This document shows, in pieces, positions 1 through 12,697 of a stretch of DNA of 64,000 nt. The position numbers were made by a program, and so were the translations under genes. Below the pieces are notes generated by a model, which was not told the DNA's origin, made no database searches, and was given only the letters and a program-made list of their open reading frames with translations. Each line of letters opens with the position of its first letter. Within the stretch, counting starts at the first letter, position 1. The stretch covers positions 2,264,001-2,328,000 of the forward strand of contig NC_086371.1 of assembly GCF_036324505.1 (NCBI RefSeq), given 5' to 3'. Source of the DNA: Eleginops maclovinus (lineage: Eukaryota > Chordata > Actinopteri > Perciformes > Eleginopidae).

Positions 1-795
1 GTGCCTCGCATTCATTTGGCTAAACAAACAATTTGATTTAAATACATGGAGGCTGCAGCATCTGTGAAATAAGTACAATTTAGATGAAGTCTGACGCCTG
101 AACCTCACTGATAATGACGGGAAACATATTGAGAGTTTCATGAATAGTAACCCAGAGTAATCAATGTTTCCCACACAGCAGCAGGTCGATAAAGTAAATG
201 CCAAAATAATCAATTGTCATATTATCCAACCATTGCGCTTATGAGAGAGCTAATATCGAGCCACACCATAATCGATAGTGTCTCAATGAGCTTTAATGGA
301 GTGGACCCTGAAGGCTTGATGAATCCTCACATGTGTGTTTATGTTAAAGGCATGTTTTAGTATGTATTTCCACAGCAGGGTGTTCGGAGGTCTGTCCTTT
401 TAAAGAAAACCACTTAACTGGAACGAGAAAGCACTCAGAATTTAGAATATTTATGTCTGTGTTGATGGGAAAGGAGCCTTTGGTGTTCGTCCTTGGATCT
501 GAGACGAAAGAAGCTCATCAGCGTCTTTGTTATCGAAATGTTCAACAGCCATTTCAATGTGACTGGTATGCAGCAGGCGATGCTTTAATTGGAGATTTCA
601 TTGGTTTTACCTGCATCCTAATACAGTTTTATAACAAGAAGAATGTTCAAAGTGATGAAGGTCATCAACCTTTTACCAAAAGGCCTCTGTTAATCTGGGC
701 TATGTTGACAATCATGGAGTATTGTACGGAGTCTTGAGGACAACCATTACTGTAAAAACAACAGAGAAACGTTAAGAGGGGCTAAATAACTGAAT
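1..795. other. Unassigned sequence, no gene recognised
   Basis: AT-rich, apparently single-copy sequence. A 94-codon open frame at 453-737 (+) has no recognisable domain, no splice context that I can defend and no homology that I recognise, so I do not call it a gene. Confidence 0.5.
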
Positions 796-1075
796 TCAGA
801 ATCAGAAATACTTTATTTATCCTGACTTTAAAGAAGCCTTTTCCATTTTAAAATAGAAGATAAATAATAAATATAGTATTGTACAAACATGAGAGGTGAT
901 ACTGTGCAATAAAGTCATTAAAATAAGACTAGAAACACAAATTAATATCAATATAAGATCAAATACAAAAGAAAAAAATGGAATTGCAGGTTCAGGAAAA
1001 ATATGAATAGCTTCAGAAGAGTAGGGTGTAGCTAATAATACATTCAAGCTATGAAAGGATAAACAATGCACACAG
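796..1075 (-). repeat. Teleost interspersed-repeat fragment (TTTATT tail type)
   Basis: It starts with the common fish signature 'AATCAGAATCAGAAATACTT' and continues into AT-rich sequence with 'AATAAAGTCATTAAAATAAG'-like words. Related fragments occur near 2186, 4461, 21121, 36118 and 57570. Tails like this are known at the 3' end of fish non-LTR retrotransposons and their SINEs, here read on the minus strand. The family name is not assigned. Confidence 0.6.
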
Positions 1076-1154
1076 AACTGGAATAAACAAACTAAATGTA
1101 CTAATAAGGCTTCTGTTGATACAATAGCAGCTCACCGTAATAGTACATATGATA

Positions 1155-1646
1155 CACTGCGCGCCAAAAGAAAGGTCCCCAGCCTGGGGGGGGCAGAGCT
1201 ATGATCTGGGGCTGCTGCAGTTGGTCTGGTCTAGGTTCAGCAACGTGCCCAAAGAATGAGGTCAGCTGACTCCCTGAATATACTGAAGGACCAGGTTATT
1301 CCATCCATGGATTTCTTCTTCCCTGATGGAGCGGGCATGTTCAAGAGGACAATGCCAGGATCCATCGGGCTCAGACTGTGAAAGAGTGGTTCAGGGAGCA
1401 TGAGACATCATTTCACACATGGATCGGCCCCCACAGAGTCCAGACCTGAACCCGATTGAGAATCTTTGGGATGTGCTAGAGAAGACTTTGCGCAGTGGTC
1501 CGAATCTCCCGTCATCAACACAAGATCAAACATTAATGCAAGACAGAAATGAATGTTGTGACGTTGCAGAGGCTCGTGGAAACGATGCCACAGAGAATGC
1601 GTGATCAAAGCTAAAGGCGGTCCAAGGAATATTTGGCCGGGCAGTG
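1155..1646 (+). mobile_element. Internally deleted Tc1/mariner-type DNA transposon
   Basis: The left end reads CACTGCGCGCCAAAAGAAAG and the right end, reverse complemented, reads CACTGCCCGGCCAAATATTC, so the termini form an imperfect inverted repeat. TA dinucleotides flank both ends (1153-1154 and 1647-1648), the usual Tc1/mariner target duplication. At 492 bp the element is far shorter than the ~1.2-1.6 kb of complete Tc1-like elements. It keeps only the C-terminal part of a transposase frame (see nested pseudogene). Confidence 0.8.
1190..1604 (+). pseudogene. Tc1-like transposase, C-terminal remnant
   Basis: The DDE transposase of the Tc1 family is recognisable from 'DNARIH' (1348-1365), which holds the second catalytic Asp, and '[11 protein letters not shown]' (1437-1469), which holds the catalytic Glu. 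The two motifs are in different frames: the Asp and Glu codons start 110 bases apart, which is not a multiple of three, so a frameshift lies between them. A 'WG' segment that normally follows the first Asp region is just visible near 1200. The helix-turn-helix DNA-binding half and the first Asp are missing, so the copy cannot be active. Confidence 0.85.
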
Positions 1647-1659
1647 TATATACAAAGCT

Positions 1660-2185
1660 CACAATAATACTCATAAAGCAGACAAAGGCACTTACAGAAA
1701 ACAGTTATGGGAGAGGTTATTAGAGGACAAGAAGAAATCGTCAGACGAGTAAACAAAAACCTGGCTAAAACACTCACAGAAAAAACAACAAACTAAATAC
1801 AAATCAAAGTCTTGCGTTGCCTGTAAAGTACGTCTGCCAGACAAAGATGTAGCATGCCTGTTTACATATTATGCAAAAGTTCTCCTTCTGCCTCCTATTG
1901 CATATTTATCATTCTTAATTCATCTTTTATCCAAAGAAATGTACAACAAGTGCAATCGAGATGCAAACAGCCAGAAACCTGCAAGATTTCATTAGTCAAG
2001 GAGCACTTAACAGCAGGTCTCTGGCAGGAGGCGTGCATGCATGTGTACAGGAATAGAAGTGTGCATGCATACATCTGTCAGGGCAGCTGCAGTACGTACT
2101 AAAAGTAAACAGAAAAGGTAAAGGTGATTTGGAAAGCAGCGCAAGTTTCTAAGTGCACATTTTAATCACATTTAGAGAAAATCAG
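1660..2185. other. Unassigned sequence
   Basis: This follows the Tc1 remnant. It has alternating purine-pyrimidine words such as 'GTGCATGCATAC' near 2060. No gene, RNA or repeat boundary is recognised. An 82-codon ORF at 1854-2102 looks fortuitous. Confidence 0.4.
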
Positions 2186-2290
2186 CAAGTCTCAGCGTCA
2201 GAAGTCCTTTATTTATACTGAACAGGGACATTTACTGTACAACAAGAGCAAGAGAATAGTGCAGATTAATTCTAAGGTGTACATTTACAT
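2186..2290 (-). repeat. Degenerate interspersed-repeat fragment
   Basis: The words 'CAGAAGTCCTTTATTTATAC' and 'TGTACAACAAGAGCAAGAGA' resemble the TTTATT-tail repeats at 796 and 4461 but are more diverged. Boundaries are approximate. Confidence 0.4.
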
Positions 2291-3445
2291 ATTAAATAAA
2301 AAATCAGGCACAAAAACTGTTAAAAAACTGCATAATCTAACGAGAAAAGACCATAAAAATGCAGAATATTCCACATTTTCATCCACAGATTGCTGGAGGA
2401 TCAGTCAGTGCCAATACTCCGCTGCCGCCGAAGACACAACGAGAACTCCAGTAGAAGCTTTTCTGTTTGTTTCATAATGTGATTCTGATAATGTGACCAA
2501 GGTCAGTCTCCTCACACAGATCTGAAGTTTTTGTCTGCTGTGTTCACTGTCAGTGATTGACTTTGATTGAGTGCAGTCTTACAGAGACGAACATAAGAAA
2601 CATAAAACTTGGGAGATGTTAAGACCTTCGGAGATGATTAAGTCCAGAGTGCGCCCCTTATTGTGTGTGGGCGCCGCTCCTCTGAGGATGCAGGCATAAC
2701 TCTTAAGACTATAACGCAGTCAGAGTTGATGCAGATGATAGACAGCAGTTCAGCAAAGTTAACAAAAAGTCTTAAAGTGGCCTTTGTGTGTTTTTAGGGT
2801 AGAGCTCCAAGAGAAGAGTTCGACTGCAGGGCAACATATTCAAAAGAAGTACATTTATGCACTTAAAACTGAAGTTAGGAGTAGTAAGAACAGCGCAGAG
2901 TTATCCAAACAAGAGTCAGGAAAAAACACAAAATCAAGATTGTGCTTTTTTGATTTAATCCTTCATTAAAAATGATTCGCCTGCCAAAGACGTGGCATTT
3001 TCCAATGCTAAATTTAAGGTGTTAAGAGCAGCCAATGTAAGAGTTTTTTTTCTGTGACTGTGCCTGACGACTAATTGATATGAACTTTGAATCGTGTCCC
3101 CGATCTGTGGGAAATGTAGACCTGCTGTGTGACTCCTCCACTCTTCCCACTCCAAAGAAAGACACAGTGTGAATCAAAGCAAAAAAAAAACAGCAGTTTA
3201 TTATAAACCTCAGAGATGAAACGAAAGTTCACCAAGATCCAACACCGAGCTTCCACAGCAAAAACAGCTAAAGTAAACACTAATGACATGTTTTAAAGGG
3301 AAAACAACAGACAAAAGAACAGGAACAAACAAAGAGGGATTTTCAATCTACTGTCAAACTGGGGTTGGGATTTCGTTTTGAAAAATATATTTTCCATTTT
3401 AAACGGTTTATTTTTTTGGCATGAAGGCCTAAACGTCATCATGTT
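2291..3445. other. Unassigned sequence
   Basis: About 1.1 kb with several short ORFs in both directions, none with a recognisable product. The last ~80 bases before 3446 may be the left flank of the P family, because 'AAACGTCATCATG' resembles the flank of the other 72-bp loci. Confidence 0.4.
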
Positions 3446-4092
3446 CAACATTAGCCGCCTTTAGCTTAGCAGTGGCGAGGTGAAGTCATGTGACCGTGCT
3501 GTAGTTCCTTTATAGCCCAACGTTAGCCGCCTTTAGCTTAACGGTGGTGATGTGAAGTCATGTGACCGTGCTGTAGTTCCTTTATAGCCCAACGTTAGCC
3601 GCCTTTTGCTTAGCGGTGGCGAGGTGAAGTCATGTGACCGTGCTGTAGTTCCTTTATAACCCAACATTAGCCGCCTTTAGCTTAGCGGTGGAGACGTGAA
3701 GTCATGTGACCGTGCTGTAGTTCCTTTATAGCCCACCATTAGCCGCCTTTAGCTTAGCGGTGGTGAGGTGAAGTCATGTGACCGTGCTGTAGTTCCTTTA
3801 TAGCCCACCATTAGCCGCCTTTAGCTTAGCGGTGGTGAGGTGAAGTCATGTGACCGTGCTGTAGTTCCTTTATAGCCCAACATTAGCCGCCTTTAGCTTA
3901 GCGGTGGTGAGGTGAAGTCATGTGACCGTGCTGTAGTTCCTTTATAGCCCAACGTTAGCCGCCTTTAGCTTAGCGGTGGTGAGGTGAAGTCATGTGACCG
4001 TGCTGTAGTTCCTTTATAGTCCAACATTAGCCGCCTTTAGCTAAGAGGTGGTGACGTGAAGTCATGTGACCGTGCTGTAGTTCCTTTATAGC
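3446..4092 (+). repeat. 72-bp minisatellite, locus 1 (9 units)
   Basis: Nine head-to-tail units of 72 bp, each containing TTAGCCGCCTTTAGCTTAGC, GTCATGTGACC and GCTGTAGTTCCTTTATAGCC. Units differ by only a few substitutions (for example GGTGGTGAGG, GGTGGAGACG or GGTGGCGAGG in the middle), which implies recent amplification or homogenisation. The same unit is arrayed at 9737-10423, 15066-15379 (inverted) and 22291-22805, and present once at 6264 and 19070. Confidence 0.95.
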
Positions 4093-4179
4093 TTAAAGTC
4101 AATCAGAATAAGTTCAAAATCTGTACAACATTCCAGTTTAAAGTCAGTAAACCTATTTACAAAAATAGGTTCATAAGGG

Positions 4180-4290
4180 ATTTATGGTTTGAAAACAGTG
4201 TGGGACTACTTTTAACGCCCCTTGGGGCAAATTTGAGATATTGGGCTATATAAATAAGATTGGAATTTAAAATTGGATGTTGTCAAATCA
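4180..4290 (+). repeat. SINE/LINE 3'-tail fragment
   Basis: The words 'CCCCTTGGGGCAAATTTGAG' and 'GGGCTATATAAATAAGATTG' match the familiar fish retroposon tail in which a 'CCTTGGGGC' word is followed by 'CTATATAAATAAAATTG'. Only the 3' part is present. Confidence 0.6.
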
Positions 4291-4460
4291 AACGGCAGCT
4301 ATTCCATCTAACTTGCATTAGCAAACTGCTGCAGGCTTTATATCACCAAAACATTTAATTACCAAGTGACGAAGACTGGTCTGCATAATCTAACTTGTAA
4401 CTGAGTAAGAAATAAACCCTGCTTTACTCCAAAAAGTGGGTAAATTCAAATTTCAGATCA

Positions 4461-4780
4461 ACTTCAATCAGAATCAGAAAACTTTATTTATCCAAGAGGA
4501 AATTCGGGTTTCGGGGCAGTCGCTCCAATTTAAGAATAAAATGAAAAATAGATTAAAAATATTTATTTAACTATAAATTAAAGAAACGTGCGATGAAAAA
4601 GGCAAAATAAATACTTGTATAAAAACACAAGGAGTTGGAATTCAATTTCCAATCAAATTTAAAATTAAATAAGAAATAGAAGTAAATAATATTTATGCAA
4701 ACAGAAGAAGTAGAGTAAAAGTAGTGCAATATTCAACATGTAGCTGACATTATATAAAGCCGTGTTTTAGAATGAATAAG
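4461..4780 (-). repeat. Teleost interspersed repeat, TTTATT-tail type
   Basis: It begins 'AATCAGAATCAGAAAACTTT' and 'TTTATCCAAGAGGAAATTCG', the best-preserved copy of this signature in the window, followed by AT-rich sequence with 'AGTAGTGCAATATTCAACAT'. Read on the minus strand it is a retroposon 3' region ending in an AAATAAAG-type tail. Confidence 0.65.
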
Positions 4781-4790
4781 ATAAGATATT

Positions 4791-6059
4791 AAAGGGGGAG
4801 CAGTTTCAAGTAGATGAACCTTAAGCTGTTTATAGTTTGTCTTTAATAATTGAGAGATTTAATGAATCATTTATTCTGGATGGCAAGGTAACGGAAATGG
4901 AGGTTGACTTGAGGGACCCTGCGCGCGTCGTGACTTTATTAAAGTATAAGTCTCAATGTCTTAAAGTGTTTGTCATTGCTTTATAGCTTCAGCTCTTAAA
5001 AGGGGGGAGAAAAACCCTCACAGACGTCTCACTTCAAGGAGAGAAGAAGCTGCCGAGATCTTAATGGGCTTCATTATACCGTCGAGTTAAAGGACGTCCT
5101 TTTAATGTAGTCGTCATGTCAGCTGTATGTGCTCTTAGATTAAAGACGCAGCTGTTAAAAGCTGCTCAGAGAAGAAGCAGCAGCAATTAAACGGCGTGGG
5201 CTGAGGTGGACAGAAACCTCGACATGAAAAGCAACGAGAGGAGCTTCATCCATCAGAACCGGATTCCTTCTGCCTCGGCACACTCAGCCTGTCAACCTGC
5301 CGTCAGCGTGAGTCCGCCTGATTGGAGGGCTCGTTTTAAAGAATCAGGAGTCTGTGATTATTCACTATCATTTAGAGGGAAAGACAAAAGCCTCCAGGCA
5401 GTTTTATTTCAAGATTGCGACAAGGTAAATTGTAGTTCAGAGCTTCACGCTGAAAACGTCTCTGCGGGTTTGAACAGTTTTGACACATCACTGGAAAGAA
5501 AGAGAGAGAGTGGCAGCAGTCTTTAAATCCTGACAGGTGGAGTAACTAGTGTGTGTGTCTGGTGGTCGCTCTGATCAGCTCATCTGCCTCTGTGAATAAC
5601 CACAACAAAGATCTTTGAGCAGTTCTAGGCCTCCATGTGCATACTTCTGTGCCAAATAGGGCAAAATGCACTCTGATGCCGGGATGTTGCACATACAAAT
5701 GTTCAAAAATGTTGAGGATTGAACACTGGACACTTGTTTTACCCTCAAGTTGGCTATGTTATCCCAAGTTGCACGACTAGCTATGATTGCTGTAGCTCAG
5801 GTAAACACTGTACCATACAAAATAAAAGGTGTTCATGCTTTTATGTCACTATTGATGCCAGTGTCAAAAAAAAAGCCACTGTAATAATGTGTTCTATTTT
5901 TCTAAGACATACATCGACGTTGCTAACTATCTTGCTAAATAACAGCAACAATTGTCGAATCCAGTGATAGATCAGCAGCCGTTTGCAAATTCTGAACCCT
6001 AAATTCAAAGTTTTCAAGCTGTACGACATGGCAGTGAACCCAGGGAAGGATCTTAAACC
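4791..6059. other. Unassigned sequence with one unconvincing ORF
   Basis: No gene is recognised. The ORF at 5206-5526 (+, 106 codons) lacks domains, membrane segments or a signal peptide. Its translation is serine-rich with no recognisable family, and its codon use does not stand out from its surroundings. Nearby (4990-5200) are GC-richer words that could be non-coding regulatory DNA. Confidence 0.4.
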
Positions 6060-6380
6060 ACAGTAGTTAGTTAACTGTTTACAAACTCTGGTTCCCTCGT
6101 TTTGAAGCGAGCGTTTTTAAGGTTAGACGCCTGAAATAAGGTCTGTGGTTAACACGAGCTGAAGAGATTTTAGTCAGACAGAAACTGCATCATTAAATAC
6201 ACTCTTGAATGTCAGGAGCTTCACTGTGTTGCTAACAACTGGCTAAATAAACGACTGAACTTCATCACGCCGAACGTTAGCCGCCGTTAGCTTAGCGTCG
6301 ATGATGCGACCCTGATGAAGTTAGTTTAAGGCCTTGTGTTAGCTTTTTACTTTTGATTGCGTATCATAAATGTGTGTTTG
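6060..6380 (+). repeat. P-family dispersed element with a single 72-bp unit
   Basis: It contains 'GCCTGAAATAAGGTCTGTGG', 'GAGCTGAAGAGATTTT' and 'TCATCACGCCGAACGTTAGC', all shared with loci near 18955-19310 and 53341-53515 (inverted). Here the segment that forms the 72-bp arrays elsewhere occurs once (6264-6350) and continues into TGTTAGCTTTTTACTTTTGA. I read this as the unexpanded form of the family; its superfamily is unknown. Confidence 0.55.
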
Positions 6381-7527
<1,147 letters not shown>

Positions 7528-7673
7528 TCCATCCCGGAGGCAGAAGCAATGTTATAAGTCTGGAGAGAAAATCTGAAAATAATCACCAACACAGTTTTTT
7601 AAATTAATTGATTATCTGTTTCTATGATGACCGCATGTAGTAATACAACTCATGCTCTATGTGAGTTACTCAT

Positions 7674-7699
7674 ACACACACACACACACACACACACAC
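7674..7699. repeat. (CA)n microsatellite, 13 units
   Basis: A short pure CA run, in opposite phase to the GT tract 150 bp upstream. Confidence 0.95.
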
Positions 7700-7807
7700 T
7701 GACAAGCTGCAGGCCTGAGTGGGAGGAACAGACTTGTTTTCTTCTGTAAAGCAGATTAGTGACAGGAAAATGGAAATTGGATTAACAAGGGAAAACTTCC
7801 AGTGGAA

Positions 7808-8202
<395 letters not shown>

Positions 8203-8617
8203 TGAGGCGCCAACGTCACTTCCTGCCACAATTAAGCCCCGCCCACTTTCTGGTGAAAATCCTGCATCTGAGCGAAGCGGGAAATAATGGTGTCTTCATG
8301 TCTTAAAGCTGCTGAGTCATATATTGCACCTCCAACAACAAATAGATCCAGAGCTCCGGTTCCTTTACTTCCTCTCCAGAAAAAAAGGAGAGTAAAGAAA
8401 GGATCAGAAATCTCAGTCTCAGTGTCAGCCTGCTGCCTGCCACTCGTCCCCCGCAGACCCACCGGACATCCATCCCCTATTTACTCTCTGTAAGCTGTCT
8501 CTGCCGTCTGACCAGACATCTGACCCCATCTCCATATCTCTGGACTCATTAAACCCTTTCTGACCAACAGAGGCATTGTTTTAAGGCATCACTTTAAGAC
8601 TTTACGGGGGAAATCTG
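8203..8617 (+). repeat. Dispersed repeat R, copy 1
   Basis: About 415 bp that reappears in inverted orientation at 42578-42985. Shared words include 'CTTAAAGCTGCTGAGTCATA', 'CTGCCTGCCACTCGTCCCCC' and 'CATATCTCTGGACTCATTAA'. Both copies end in a 'GGCG..AACGTCAC' motif on one side and CCCCCGTAAA / TTTACGGGGG on the other. The small ORF at 8287-8493 and its reverse shadow belong to the repeat, not to a gene. No terminal inverted repeat or transposase is evident, so it is probably a non-autonomous element. Confidence 0.75.
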
Positions 8618-9479
8618 CATTTTGGTTTGAGGGAGCACGCCCACAGTGAGAGGGAGCAGAGACCCTGATACTTGGTTTAGACAAAACCCTGATATGTATT
8701 AGCACATAGACCATTTGATGCCTAATAGGTATTCATCTATGAGACATAGCATACAAAGAAATATGGTGTAACATCACTGCAGTGCTTTTTAAACATCAAT
8801 AAGAAACGTTGTGTTTGTCTTCCTGGTTGTCCATCATATTTTCAGGCTCACTTTCCTAAACAAAAGTTTCCATCATTTAATTTCCAGCTCTGAGCCTCCT
8901 GTGTATCATTACAATATAAATTACCATTACAGGCAGCGAAGTAGAGGAGGAAAAAAGCAGTGCCGGAGAGTGATGAAGCAGCGGCCGTTGATTAAAAATT
9001 AATGGCAAACAATAGTCGGTAATAAACTATAAATTGCATGTTATTAAAAACAGTGGGTTTTTTTCTTTATTATTTACTATCAAGGCGTCAGCAGCGGACC
9101 ATCTTCAGACGCCCGCCTCCAACTTCTGACAGACTATTAATATGCATTAATGCCGTGTGGAGACTCAACGTATAATTTGCCGTGGAGTAATTGGAACGAG
9201 CGATAGTGTTCAGCGGCGGCAGATCCATTAAACAGAAGTCATTTGTACAGGTGTGCGTATGAATTATAGGTATTCACCCTGCCACCGTGACGTCTGTGGA
9301 ATCACAATGTTATTGTGTCTGTCTGCGAGAGAAGAACAGACACAGGCGGTCAGGAAGCATTTCTGAAAAGAGTTACACAGATAAGACAACAACACAGATC
9401 AGTCTTTATGAAACAGGTGTTCTTGAGTAGACTGTAGGAAAGTTCAGTCATTTTACCCTGCAGTCCAACAAGATCATCT
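8618..9479. other. Unique AT-rich stretch, candidate conserved non-coding DNA
   Basis: It is dense in TAAT/ATTA words (GTTGATTAAAAATTAATGGC near 8988, ATTAATATGCATTAATGCC near 9137) embedded in otherwise balanced sequence, a texture typical of developmental enhancers with homeodomain sites. No coding potential is seen. Cross-species conservation cannot be tested here. Confidence 0.3.
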
Positions 9480-9736
9480 GCCTGTGTTATTGTGTAACTT
9501 CCCTCGTCTTGAAGTAAATGGTGTTTTTGGTGAGATATGGCTTAAACATGAACGGTGGTAAGCTTACGAAATATTCCCGTTTTGTTGGACAAGAAGGTAA
9601 TACATCATTAAATATCCCATTGTGAAACATTTAGCTTTTATGTGTCTTAAAAACAGCGATTGAGTGTTTTTGCCTGCAATGACGTCATAGACTGACACCG
9701 AAGTTGCAGTACCGCCGTTTGGCCATTACCACTTCA
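9480..9736 (+). repeat. P-family flank upstream of the second 72-bp array
   Basis: 'TTCCCTCGTCTTGAAG' and 'GTGTTTTTGG' resemble 'TTCCCTCGTTTTGAAGCGAG' at 6090, which suggests a diverged P copy whose 72-bp segment has expanded directly downstream. Similarity is patchy. Confidence 0.35.
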
Positions 9737-10423
9737 ATGTGACCGTGCTGTAGTTCCTTTATAGCCCAACATTAGCCTCCTTTAGCTTAGCGGTGGAGAC
9801 GTGAAGTCATGTGACCGTGCTGTAGTTCCTTTATAGCCCAACATTAGCCGCCTTTAGCTTAGCGGTGGTGACGTGAAGTCATGTGACGGTGCTGTAGTTC
9901 CTCTATAGCCCAACATTAGCCTCCTTTAGCTTAGCGGTGGAGACGTGAAGTCATGTGACCGTGCTGTAGTTCCTTTATAGCCCAACATTAGCCGCCTTTA
10001 GCTTAGCGGTGGTGACGTGAAGTCATGTGACGGTGCTGTAGTTCCTTTATAGCCCAACATTAGCCTCTTTTAGCTTAGCTGTGGTGACGTGAAGTCATGT
10101 GACCGTGCTGTAGTTCCTTTATAGCCCAACATTAGCCTCCTTTAGCTTAGCGGTGGTGACGTGAAGTCATGTGACCGTGCTGTAGTTCCTTTATAGCCCA
10201 ACATTAGCCGCCGTTAGCTTAGCGGTGGTGACGTGAAGTCATGTGACCGTGCTGTAGTTCCTTTATAGCCCAACATTAGCCGCCGTTAGCTTAGCGGTGG
10301 TGACGTGAAGTCATGTGACCGTGCTGTAGTTCCTTTATAGCCCAACATTAGCCTCCTTTAGCTTAGCGGTGGTGACGTGAAGTCATGTGACCACGCTGTA
10401 GTTCCTTTATAGCCCAACATTAA
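9737..10423 (+). repeat. 72-bp minisatellite, locus 2 (~9.5 units)
   Basis: The unit and orientation are the same as at 3446. The array starts mid-unit at ATGTGACCGTGCTG and ends in AGCCCAACATTAAAG. Many units here read TTAGCCTCC instead of TTAGCCGCC and GGTGACGTGAAG instead of GGTGAGGTGAAG. Locus 1 and locus 2 therefore carry partly locus-specific variants. Confidence 0.95.
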
Positions 10424-11984
10424 AGTAATACAATATTCCAAACGTTGTTATTTTTTAAGGTGTCTAAAAGGCATTCACACAAATACTTTGCTTTGCTTCC
10501 TACTGTTACTTCCGTCTGTTTCTACAAACTTCTTCTACTGTAAAAAAGTTCTTTGGACAACCACACTTTAAAACATCCTAACCATCCCTTTAACACCGGT
10601 GAGTGAAGGGTTAATGCTCCCTGCAGCAGAAGGGGAACAAATTAAGCTATTTGAGATCAATGTAGTCATTTAAAGGAATGGAATAAGCATTTTAAGCTTG
10701 CAAATTGGTCTCTGGGGAGATTGATTTATGATTTCATGGTGAAATTACTACTTTGATGAGATAATTGATCAAAAATGTTCCCTCATATAGTTACCGGTCT
10801 TCATAGATTCACAGTTTTTAAAACGGGGGGGCTTATCCATCACACTTTAAACATTCAGATTTGCATTATGGGATTTTTAATCTGCAACATCTGGATTGTG
10901 AGGGGTCATTTGATCCACATAAAGCACAATCTGCTGCTCGTTTCTGTGTTTAATGCGTTTAAACGGACACCATTATGCTGGGTTCACTGTGAGGAAGCTC
11001 AGTAATGAAAGCAGATTAGACAGAATTAAACAATTAAGATAGAAAGTGGAATTTTATGGGTTTGACAGAGCAAAACAAACACCGGATGATTCATATATTT
11101 CTGTCATGAATGCATTTCTCTCTGCAGCTGAATTGCTCTCTAATCATTTGCAGTGACAATTGAAAAGACCGACAGAGTTTTCAAACTAAATGAGAAAATC
11201 AACCGTCATTTTCATCATTATCAACACTTTGTGAGTTCCTACATGAACAAAGGAAGAAAAAACCCATCACAGTATGTTGTTGATATCATAACAATGACAA
11301 AGTTAATAAAAAACAAATCAAGTGGGAATAAAACGCAGGAGACAGGTCGAAGGACAACCTAAGCTTCATCGTATTTCAAAGGAGTCAGTGGGGAATTAAT
11401 CACTGTCAAATCTGATAAAACACATTTATAAACACATGCACACTTCGTTCAGACTCACTGTGTGTGTGAGTGATTTAAATTACAGTGGTTTCTATTTATT
11501 CTCCGTCCCCATGGGTCTTACTGGTGTGTGTTTTATTTTGCATTTCTTTTGTCTCCCATTGTTGCTGTGGTATTTCCGTTATCAAACCAGATTTAAATTG
11601 CATCAAAACGTGTTAAAAAACGTGTCTGGTTTACAGTTTGAAACATCTACAATCTACAACAACAAGATCTTTGATTTTCAAGCGACTAAACAACACAAAT
11701 AATCAGGAAACACTTGTCTCAGAAAAAAGGGGGGATTTAATTCTTCATAAAACAACAGAAAAAGGACAAATTTCAATTAAATTTCAAACAAAAGTGGAGA
11801 TTTGTACATTGATATAGAGACATATTTGGTCAATTAGATAAATAACTACACACTTGAGTCGGTGACGTTAGCTTAAGAGGTTACGTTAGCATCCAGGACT
11901 GAAATATTGCAAAAATCTTCTTTTTAGCTCAGGCTTTGAGGTTCTCAATGCAGTAACATCAGTGGGAAACCTTTTACAGTTCAC
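10424..11984. other. Unique sequence, candidate conserved non-coding DNA
   Basis: The block at 10620-11140 has long AT-rich words with ATTA/TAAT cores (GAACAAATTAAGCTATTTGA, GAGATAATTGATCAAAAATG, AATTAAACAATTAAGATAG) and no credible ORF. ORFs at 10775-11005 and 11436-11702 have no recognisable domains. Confidence 0.3.
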
Positions 11985-12697
11985 CTATTGTACAACATCC
12001 ACTTTTTCATGTCTTTTATATATAAATATCTGTCCCCTCAAAGACCCCTCTTTTTGTCCTGATCCTTCTCTATAAAAAACTGTCTGAAAGTCAGCGGATC
12101 AGATTTTGTGACGCCACAATGTTCTTTTGGGTTGTGCAACCATTAGCCAATAACCAAACAAGGTAACCCCCGCCCACCTTATAAGATAAGATAAGATTCA
12201 ACTTTATTGTCATTGCACAGAGTACAAGTACTAGGACAACGAAATGCGGTCTCTGCATTTGACCCATCCTAGTGTTAGGAGCAGTGGGCTGCCATTATGT
12301 ATGGCGCCCGGGGAGCAGTGTAGGTAACCAGTGTCTTGCTCAGGGACACCACGGTGGCACTTGGTCTTTCGGGGACTTGAACTGGTGACCTTCCAGTTCC
12401 CAGGCCAAGCCCCTATGGACTTTGCCACCACCCCCCACGGGTGGTGAATATCCTCCTAGAGCACCATTGTGTTTTTTTAAACCAATCACGTCACAGAGGG
12501 GCGTGGCCAGCAGCAGCTCGTTAGCATTTAAAGCTACAGACACGGAATCACCACTTTTGGAACAAGGCTGAAACAGAGGGGGTTTATTGGATGCTGCAAT
12601 GATCTGTTTGGTGTTTCAGCCAATCAGAGACAGGTTCTGTATGTATCTGAGACCTTTGATATATTGTAGGAAAAGAGTATAATAGGGAACCTTTAAA
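11985..12697 (+). repeat. Dispersed repeat V, copy 1 (interrupted by a SINE)
   Basis: It shares with 13588-13990 the words 'GATCAGATTTTG', 'TTAGCCAATAACCAA', 'CCTCCTAGAGCACCATTGTG' and 'AACCAATCACGTCACAGAGG'. Between the left and right shared halves this copy has an extra ~255 bp that is a minus-strand SINE. V resembles short non-autonomous repeats common in percomorph genomes, with an ending similar to 'AATAGGGAACCTTTAAA'. Confidence 0.75.
12181..12436 (-). mobile_element. tRNA-derived V-SINE-like element (inserted in V)
   Basis: On the minus strand it has a tRNA-like head with a B-box type word GGTTCAAGTCC-like (here AGTTCAAGTCC), the conserved 'GTCCCTGAGCAAG' segment, 'CACTAGGATGGGTCAAATGC', and a tail 'ATGACAATAAAGTTGAATC' followed by repeated TTATC. 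A very similar copy is at 54634-54885. The V paralogue at 13588 lacks this sequence, so it is a genuine insertion. Confidence 0.85.
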
